Assembly (NCBI GenBank): GCA_018417955.1
Contig: JACTVC010000008.1
Location: forward strand, 868,001-932,000
DNA length: 64,000 bases
Source: Laccaria trichodermophora
Lineage: Eukaryota > Basidiomycota > Agaricomycetes > Agaricales > Hydnangiaceae
Direction: 5' to 3'
Shown: positions 57,332 to 64,000 of the stretch, piece by piece
How the letters are laid out: each line of letters starts with the position of its first letter
How positions within the stretch are numbered: position 1 is the stretch's first letter
Made by a program: the position numbers and the translations under genes
The notes under the pieces: generated by a model
Told to the model about the DNA's origin: nothing
Databases searched by the model: none
What the model saw: the letters and a program-made list of their open reading frames with translations, nothing else

Positions 57332-57469
57332 GTTACACAAACCCAACATTTTTCAGTTCAAAGCTAGGTCATCCCGCAGTCTATAGAATACAGTGGTGCA
57401 ACGGCTCGATATCGCACGTCTACGATCTGGTGGCTCGTAGTTGCGAAGCATATATACCTTGTATATGCC

Positions 57470-58545
57470 ACCCTGGTGGACAAGTGGCATTAGTATGTCT
57501 GATGGACGTCCCAAATTTCCATCTGGCCAGCACCCGTCCCATTTCCCTTAACCCCACCAGCCGCCTAGCCACACACCCGGCATTCAACCTAAAGCCAGCA
57601 TCCCCACCCACACCTACGAACATGAGTAGTCTCGGCAAAGTGGGGCATACACGCGTGACGCTGCCAAATGTCGTCCGGTGGGTGTTGCCTGCCCAGGTGA
57701 ATTCAGATGTGCGGGATCGAGGGATTTGGAAACGAAATAAAACTAGGAGAGAGGAGGAGCCTTCTTCGGTCTTGATGTATCTGGGGCTGGCAGAAGCTTT
57801 TTTGGCCTTGTGTGGAACTAAGAGAAGGCGAAGATAAAAACCCGAGATAAAGACCCGGCATGAGGTGTGGCACAGCTTGTAAAGGGGAGCGTCATCGACC
57901 TACGATGGTTCGAAGACACGCGCGCAACGAGTAGAGTGTATTTCTGAGCCTGCTTGTCGACATGTTGATGAGTGGGCAGTCTACCTGCTTCACAAGCGGA
58001 CAAAGCAAATCCCCCTCCATACAAATCCTCCTTCGGGATCGCAACAAGTGCCAAAGGAGGAGGACTGACACCCTGACCAACCACATCTTCCACAGACACA
58101 GGGTTATGAACAGAACCAACAACCGAAATAGGCCGGGGCGATGCAATCGTCGTGAGTCTTCTCCCGGCCTTTTGAACGTCTTCCCGGGTTTCAAAGCTGA
58201 AGCCAAACGTGGGGACGAAACGAAGACTTTTCAATCGCGTGAGATGAAGGGGAGGTCCATCTGTGTGTGTGGGTTGGTGTATGTAGACAAGCAAGGCCGA
58301 CTTCCAGCCGATGACTGTTATCCTGTGGATTTCTTTGAAATTTTGTGCGTCTGTGTTGGTTGTTTCTTTGAGCCTCAGGCTGGTGTGAGGAGGTGGAACT
58401 GGTATTGGAGTGTTGGGGGAGGAGGGGAAGGAGTCCGACGCGTCGCCCTTCCTAAATACCCTCCGGTAACAAACGAAGAGAGGAAAAGGAAAAGAAACAC
58501 ACCTCGTACGCGTCGTCCGCCTTCCCCTTGACCCATGTTTTGTAA
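57470..58545 (-). repeat. Duplicated segment of unknown gene (copy A)
   Basis: Matches 62150-63300 in the same orientation. Shared minus-strand phrases are RPISVV-SV-VSVED, ACEAG-L-THQH-DK and RSMTLPF. A shared plus-strand phrase is RVTLPNVVRW / RRPNVVR. Minus-strand frames near 58550 read TWVKGKADDAYE just before a GTGTGTTTC donor-like site; copy B reads TWVMENAEDVDE at the same place. Coding-like but not recognised. It is fused directly to USP copy 6. Confidence 0.5.
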
Positions 58546-59164
58546 GGTACACACCTGAAGGCGGGGGTGTGGGGGAAAGTGGCATACAAGAGTGGACGGG
58601 AGTTAGACGTCGTTTCCTGTGATTTGAACATGTTTTGTTCTTCCATCCGCATTGCGATCTTTATAAACTCGTGTGCGTCTTGCTGTTCGAGGTCTAAGTA
58701 TTGATTTCTATTTCTGCCCAAGGGTCCCAGACACCAACCTATCAACGAAACACAACAGAAGTGAGGTCAAAATCTCCCGGGTAAGAGAAGACACATGAGG
58801 AAGACATACTTTGGGTTGAGAACCTCTTTCTGGTGTGCCCACACCTCCCAACTTGTACCCCAAACTCGAAACATATCTCCGATTGACAGTGTCGACCCAG
58901 GGCTTTTCCCACTCTTCGCTCAGATGATGCCCATTTGTGAGCTGCAGTGAGGCTAAGGGGGGTCGAGGAGAATCGTTGGACCAAAGGAGGGATGATGGGG
59001 GTAAGGTGTACTGTGTCGTTCAGGAGGTGTGTGGCGATCAACTAGTGATACCAGAGTGATAGATAGACAAAGATGAGAAACGCGCGCCTTGAAGTTGGAG
59101 TACAGTCGTGTTGTCTTCTCTGTCTGCACAGTTCTTGTGCGGTTGGTGTCTTTAGCTTCGCCAT
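58545..59164 (-). pseudogene. USP deubiquitinase copy 6, N-terminal part only
   Basis: Minus-strand start near 59164. MIATHLLNDTVHLTP (exon 2), LGPLGRNRNQYLDLEQQDAHEF and KIAMRMEEQ (start of exon 3) are present. The exon 1 Cys box is largely deleted. Homology ends near 58550, where the duplicated unknown segment begins. Confidence 0.75.
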
Positions 59165-59489
59165 TGAGGATGAAGAAGAGAAAATAGACATGTGTTATGG
59201 TGCCGGTTGTGTTGACGCTCATTTGCGAGGATTGCATCTGTTCTCGCACCCACCATAAGTAATTCACACCAATATCCTAGCTGTTCTGCCAAGTATTCCC
59301 TGCAACCGCTGTGCTCCGGGACGGCTACTGCATTGACTTATCGTGACACTGCCTTTGCTACCCATGGATTGCTTGCCGACCCCGATCTTCTTGAAGACGG
59401 CGTATCTTCTTCGCCGAACGTCACTCGGACACCTTCAATAATTCTCCACGACACATTAGTTACCCAGCCTCCATTAAGGGGTATCATGC
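59165..59489 (-). promoter_or_regulatory. Spacer between USP copy 6 and its array
   Basis: Contains the CCAAGTATTCCCTGCAACCGC word near 59288, a decayed form of the GCGGCCGC palindrome segment of the other copies. Confidence 0.4.
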
Positions 59490-59579
59490 GACCTACTGGT
59501 GTAATGGCGCGCACGTCTGGAGAATATTAAAGGGCCATCCCTTCAGCCAGAGAGATCCTGTTCGATTCAGGACTAGGTC
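59490..59579 (+). tRNA. tRNA-like unit
   Basis: Acceptor GACCTAC / CTAGGTC, one mismatch. A box TGGTGTAATGG; T-arm TCCTG-TTCGATT-CAGGA; T4 about 30 nt downstream. Confidence 0.45.
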
Positions 59580-59851
59580 ATGAAATGGAGCCCTGCTCTC
59601 TCAAAACCTTTTGAAACCAGTTCCTATACCTGATCTCGACTTTACCTGACCTTCGTCATATATAGACAACAGCCTAGCGGTGTAACAGCTCTCACATCTG
59701 GAGAATCTGCGATTCGAGGGTGTAATACGCAGCCAATGAGTTCCTGTTCGATTCCGGAATAGGTCATATCGGGTTATCCCACCGGAATCCTTTTCAATCA
59801 AAAGCTATACCCGACCATGATTTTACTCGACCTTAGCCAGCTATAGATAAC

Positions 59852-59944
59852 GGCCTAGCAGTGTAACAGCTCGCACACTTGGACAATTTCCAGCACCGTG
59901 GACCGTGGTTCAAACGGAGAGCCTGTTCGATTCAGGACTGGGTC
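59852..59944 (+). tRNA. tRNA-like unit
   Basis: Acceptor GGCCTAG / CTGGGTC pairs 7 of 7 with G-U pairs. Member of the GTGGACCGTGGTTC insert subfamily. T5 at 59973-59977. Confidence 0.5.
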
Positions 59945-60046
59945 ATGGAATATCAGGTCCCAACATGCTTGTCATTTTTCATTCAACCGTTTGGCTCTAA
60001 TTCACCTAGTTTCTACTTTATCCGGCTTTCGCTGCCTACCGATAAC

Positions 60047-60139
60047 GACCTAGTGGTGTAATGACTCACACATCTACAGAATCTAGGGCACACCAGACAG
60101 TTACAGTTAGAGAGTTCCCGTTCGATTCGGGACTAGGTC
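60047..60139 (+). tRNA. tRNA-like unit with compensated arms
   Basis: Perfect GACCTAG/CTAGGTC acceptor; T-stem TCCCG/CGGGA; anticodon-arm stem TCTA/TAGA where the main family has TCTGG/CCAGA. Confidence 0.52.
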
Positions 60140-60549
60140 GTTATATTCTTGCAAAGCAGGCTGTACTTTATCTCTCGACTTTTGCTCCACCCTTGCCAGG
60201 TACTGATAACGACCTATGGTGTGACGGTTCGCACATCTGCGTGTCTGCCAGGTTGCGTTTGGGTTCGTTGCATCCCTGATGTTGGTCTACGCACTAGAGG
60301 TTCCCACCGATTTTACGAGAGACAAGTCTCCTCATTTGGCATATTTGTGAAAGGTCAGATGGGTAGCAAGTACTTCATGATTGGGGGTCACCTTTCTCTG
60401 AAAAAAAGGCCTCAAGTTTCAATATTCAATGCACACGCAGATGTGAGTGACTACTTCCTCCTTCATCGATATCACCAAGACTTTTCAGATGACAAGCTAA
60501 AGCCCGACCTCCCATTTATGAAACTCTTGCTACTACTAGGGTATTGTAC

Positions 60550-60639
60550 GACCCGATGGCAGAACGGCTCACACATCTCGAACCAGGTGCCGATGCGAAA
60601 CATCAGCTAGAAGCTCCCTGTTCAATTCAGGATCGGGTC
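60550..60639 (+). tRNA. tRNA-like unit with compensated acceptor
   Basis: Acceptor GACCCGA / TCGGGTC is fully complementary, with three pairs differing from the main family on both strands. A box TGGCAGAACGG; B box GTTCAATTC; T5 at 60664-60668. Confidence 0.55.
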
Positions 60640-61174
60640 ATCCCAATTCCTGGTGGACCAGCATTTTTCAGCCCAAAGTTAATAGTTGCACTGACAATGG
60701 TACCAAGGTGCCCATAGTATGGACGTTTTTCGTCCTCCCTTCTCTCATGCTCAAACTTTGGTCCTTTGCTGTATTTGCACATGCTCCTTCCGCGGAAGCT
60801 TGAGCAACTATGACTGTCGACCACGGTAACATGTTGTGAGATTTTATGTGTTGAGGGTGCCTCTCCGCGTCAAAACTCGCCGAAAACGTTAATCTCTTTG
60901 GGCCAAACGTCGTCACAGGTTGTTGCTCAGACAAGTTCAAAAAAATTCTCATGGACTTCTACACACTCCATCTCGAGCGACTTACTCAAATTCCCGGTGG
61001 TGTTATACCCGTGGTATAAAGGCTCGCACTGGTCATTCGTGGCGGGGATTAGGCTCTCGTAGCCTCTTTGGATATCAATCATCCCCTTCACCCAAATGCT
61101 GGCTCGTAAAAAGATCACATCACTAGTCACCTCCATCCCAATTGGGTTACCTCGCCCCAGGGTATGTACTATAT

Positions 61175-61265
61175 GACCTGGTGGTGTAATGGCGCGCACA
61201 CCTGGAGAGCTTGGAAAGCATAAAGTTCCTATACAGAGGATTCCTGTTCGATTCAGGACGAGGTG
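61175..61265 (+). tRNA. tRNA-like unit
   Basis: A box TGGTGTAATGG and T-arm perfect. The 3' acceptor arm CGAGGTG is mutated against GACCTGG. T8 at 61286-61293. Confidence 0.42.
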
Positions 61266-61509
61266 ATTCATGATAATGCATTCATTTTTTTTAGGGCCGG
61301 CCAAAGCTTCGTCTTGGTTGACTTTTTTGCAACTTATTAGGAATGCCAGTGATTCAGTGGTGCGACAGCTCAATATCGCATGTCTACGATCCGTCGTGAA
61401 GCCTCCTCCAACCAGAATGTTCCTGTTTGATTCAGGTGGGTCGTGTCCTGTTATCCGGCCAACATCTTTCCTTCAACTTTTCACTCAACCTTCGTCAGTG
61501 CATTGTATC

Positions 61510-61614
61510 GACCTGGTAATATAATGGCTCGCACATCTGGACAACCTTCAGCATCATCAACATGATTTGTGCGATCTTGAGCCAAAGAGTTCCTGTTCGA
61601 TCCAGGATTGGGTC
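61510..61614 (+). tRNA. tRNA-like unit
   Basis: Acceptor GACCTGG / TTGGGTC pairs 7 of 7 with G-U pairs; B box GTTCGATCC; T6 at 61647-61652. Confidence 0.5.
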
Positions 61615-61821
61615 ATAAGTATAAATCGGCAAAGTCGTGGTTTAGTTTTTTCTGGGCAAAGATCGGTAACCCCCGCCGACAACTCCGAGTCTCTATATCA
61701 CTACCTCTCCAACCCACATAATACATATATCTGTATACCCTGGTGGTGTGACATTAGCATGTCTGGTGCATCTCCCCGATTTCCATATCATTTTTGTCAA
61801 ATCAGGACCTGGAGAATTTGA

Positions 61822-62149
61822 TATCCCGAAACTACTCTTTCGACACGAGGTGCGCCCTCCTCTTTCCAGTTCCCGGAAAGTATCATTATCGAACTCCGAG
61901 CTCCAATACTCATACAGCTCCTAAATGTGTCAGAGGTTCCCATCACCAATTCACCACACACTGGCATCGTCGAAAGTTTTCTTATTTGACAGATCTTGGC
62001 CTTGACCCAGCTTTTCTTAGGGTACTTGCTGAAAGACCTGGTGGTGTGTAAAGGCGAAAAGAGAGAGAAATGGTGTTGGAGAAAGATTCAAACACGGCAC
62101 GCGAGTGATCCAGTTTGAATTGATATCGACTCTCTGGAGCTTTGGAATA
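61822..62149. other. Intergenic, nothing recognised
   Basis: Follows the last tRNA-like 5' half; no gene or RNA supported. Confidence 0.3.
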
Positions 62150-63300
62150 GTGTCCACATTTCGCAGTCCTATTCACGGTCCTAGTTCCCGTTTCCGGCAG
62201 CACTCGCCCTCACGCCCACTTCTCCGCCCCCTCACCCTTGCCCGAACCCAAACTTGTCTGGACCAACACAATCACCGTATCCGCACCCAGACTCTTCTGC
62301 TTCTGGCCAGCTCCGTCCCCTTTCCCCCAGTCCCACCATCCACCCTAACCACACTCCCGACATTCGACCTGAACCCCACATCCCCATCACCACTAGCCCC
62401 ACTTACGAACGCGACTAGTCTCATAAAAATAGATGTGAGGAGGCCAAATGTCGTCCGGTGAGTGATGCCTGCCCAGGTGATTTTAGCCGTGTGAGTTGGG
62501 GTCGAAGAATTTATTAGGGGCAGTAGAGGTGGGATCGCTTGATGCAGAAAAGGTATCCTGAGAAGCCTTCTTCATTCCTGATCAGTCTGGGGCTGCGAGA
62601 AACTTCTCCAGCCTTGGAAGAACCAAGAGAAGGCGAAGACAAACCCGAGAGAAAGACCCCGCGTGAGGTGTAGAATAGCTTGTAAAGGGAGCGTCATTGA
62701 CCTACAATAGTTCGAAGACGCGCACATAACCGGTAGAGTGTCTGTCTCAGCGTGCTTGTCGGCATGTTGATGAGTAAGAAGTCCACCTGCTTCGCAAGCG
62801 GGCAAAGCAACTCCCCTCCGTACAAATCCTCCTCCGAAAGCGCAACAAGGAGTATTGACACCCTGGCTAACCACTGCAACCTCCGCATCCTCCACTGACA
62901 CATGGCTACGGACAGAACAAACAACGGAAATAGGATGGGGCGACGACCGTTTATTCCTATCCGTCAAAATGGGCGTGATCGCGGTATCGACTTTACTTGA
63001 ATGATCAATGGTCGTGGGTCTTCTCCTTGTCTTTTATCGTCTTCCCGAGTTCTAAATCTAAAGCCAGAGATGCAGACGAAACGAAAGTCTCTAAAGTCGC
63101 GTGAGACGAAGGCGAGCAGTAGAGAGGGAGGTGTTGTGATGAGCTAGATATCTTTCGCTCTCGCTTTCGAGTGTGAGTCCAATGCGACGCCCTTCCTAAA
63201 TGACAGTAATGACACAACAAAACGAAGAGACGAAAAGGAAAGGAAACACACCTCGTCCACGTCCTCCGCATTCTCCATGACCCATGTTCTGTAAGGTACA
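62150..63300 (-). repeat. Duplicated segment of unknown gene (copy B)
   Basis: Second copy of 57470-58545. Here the minus-strand frame upstream (63381-63240, MDNIDDRMDEYELLAVNYFGNAKRY) has its own start. A donor (GTGTGTTTCC) near 63248 and an acceptor (CATTTAG) near 63200 are plausible. It may be closer to the original gene than copy A, but later frames are broken. Confidence 0.45.
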
Positions 63301-63589
63301 CACGGCATAGCGCTTAGCGTTCCCAAAATAATTTACCGCCAGCAGCTCGTACTCGTCCATCCTATCGTCGATGTTGTCCACGGGCCCATCGCTGTGGGAT
63401 GGGCGACGTCCGACGGTGCGTTAGATGGATGGAATGAGAATCTGGTGGTTGCACGTGATTGCGTAAACCAATGTTATCTTCAGCCCAAAGGCGCGCTATC
63501 TCGACGCGTGAGTCACCGTAACCAAGTCGCAGCGACGCCGCGAAACAGGTTCTCCAAGACATTCACTCTAACACCAATATCCATCTCCA

Positions 63590-63917
63590 ATGCCCCCACA
63601 AATCTCAATCACCACATCCCTCTCAACGCACATCGTCGCAGCAGCTTCCCTATCTCAAAGCCTGTACGCGCTCAACTGCCCACACGCCTTCATAGGAGGG
63701 TTCGCGTGGTCAGTTTTGGGGAGTAATCGGTCCACCGAGATGAGTTTTCCCTCCAACTTGTGTAGACTGCATAACGCATGGATGGGTTTCGCGTCTGCAC
63801 GATATAGATGTCTTAATTGACCCCGGCGAAAAAATGGATATGCAAGCGGTGAGGGAGAGGCTTACGGAGGTGAACGAGCAGATCGTGGTGATTGGGTTGA
63901 AGTTGTATTTCATACAC
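63590..63917 (+). CDS. Nucleotidyltransferase-like hypothetical protein, 5' part; runs off the window
   Basis: Exon 1 is 63590-63739 (MPPQISITTSLSTHIVAAAS...). Exon 2 is 63801-63917 (DIDVLIDPGEKMDMQAVRERL...), followed by a GTACGA donor. The joined frame reads GGFAWSVLGSNRSTE-DIDVLID, i.e. a G-G-F/S loop followed by a D-x-D pair, the signature layout of minimal nucleotidyltransferase folds (family knowledge). The intron 63740-63800 begins ATGAGT and ends CTGCAC, so it appears to be AT-AC. No GT-AG pair gives the same frame. The remainder lies beyond the window. Confidence 0.5.
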
Positions 63918-64000
63918 GTACGAATTCTCCCTCATCAAAATACGCGTGATGAATCGTCCCCTAGAAAGCAGAAGGATCTTTAGGCGCGAAAAACGACAAT
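63918..64000. other. Window end, within or after intron 2 of the preceding gene
   Basis: Starts with the GTACGA donor; no acceptor was identified before the window ends. Confidence 0.3.

Larger units (their letters stand above)
59490..61821 (+). repeat. Plus-strand array of tRNA-like units, last block
   Basis: Units at 59490-59579, 59671-59765, 59852-59944, 60047-60139, 60211-60245 (5' half), 60550-60639, 61175-61265, 61350-61443 (degenerate) and 61510-61614, and a 5' half at about 61735. T-tracts include 59973-59977, 60664-60668, 61286-61293 and 61647-61652. Confidence 0.76.

Overview
The window reads as repeat-rich accessory DNA from a mushroom-forming basidiomycete (Agaricomycetes). Introns are short (50-65 nt) with GTRAGT/CTRAY/YAG signals. 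The gene families fit that group: a NACHT NTPase, an SRPK-like pseudokinase, a kinase-like/C2H2 protein, small secreted proteins and a USP-class deubiquitinase. This assignment rests on gene style only; no species can be named.

Layout. 1-10 kb: non-coding DNA, two MITE-like elements (about 1.0-2.3 kb and 6.7-7.2 kb, the second with a perfect 32-bp palindrome), a kinase-like/C2H2 zinc-finger gene and a small single-exon gene. 10-15.6 kb: a minus-strand array of tRNA-like units beside a broken USP copy. 17.4-22.5 kb: a NACHT gene whose open frame runs into an extraordinary ladder of about 47 exons of exactly 3 nt, each between complete spliceosomal introns. 22.5-25.2 kb: CpG-depleted decayed sequence. 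25.3-29.8 kb: more tRNA-like units and the one intact USP gene (four exons, 1128 codons). 30.5-38.1 kb: plus-strand tRNA-like arrays, a MITE, a small four-exon gene and an inverted broken USP copy. 38.7-46.8 kb: a cysteine-rich secreted protein, another broken USP copy with array, an F-box/LRR-like remnant, a second secreted protein and a pseudokinase. 47-64 kb: two further array plus broken-USP blocks, a 3-kb DNA-transposon-like element rich in GACAC motifs, a duplicated segment of unknown function, and the start of a nucleotidyltransferase-like gene with an apparent AT-AC intron.

Two systems stand out. First, the single-codon exon ladder: every exon is 3 nt and phase 0, none is a stop, and the triplets vary while the flanking splice signals are conserved. 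Skipping any subset would keep frame, so the locus could give an NLR-type protein a combinatorial tail. Second, more than 50 tRNA-like units with A box, B box, a 7-bp acceptor stem showing compensatory changes, a variable insert in the anticodon loop and a downstream T-tract. They lie head-to-head with copies of the USP gene and seem to have been duplicated with it in both orientations. Neither assignment was tested by search or RNA data.
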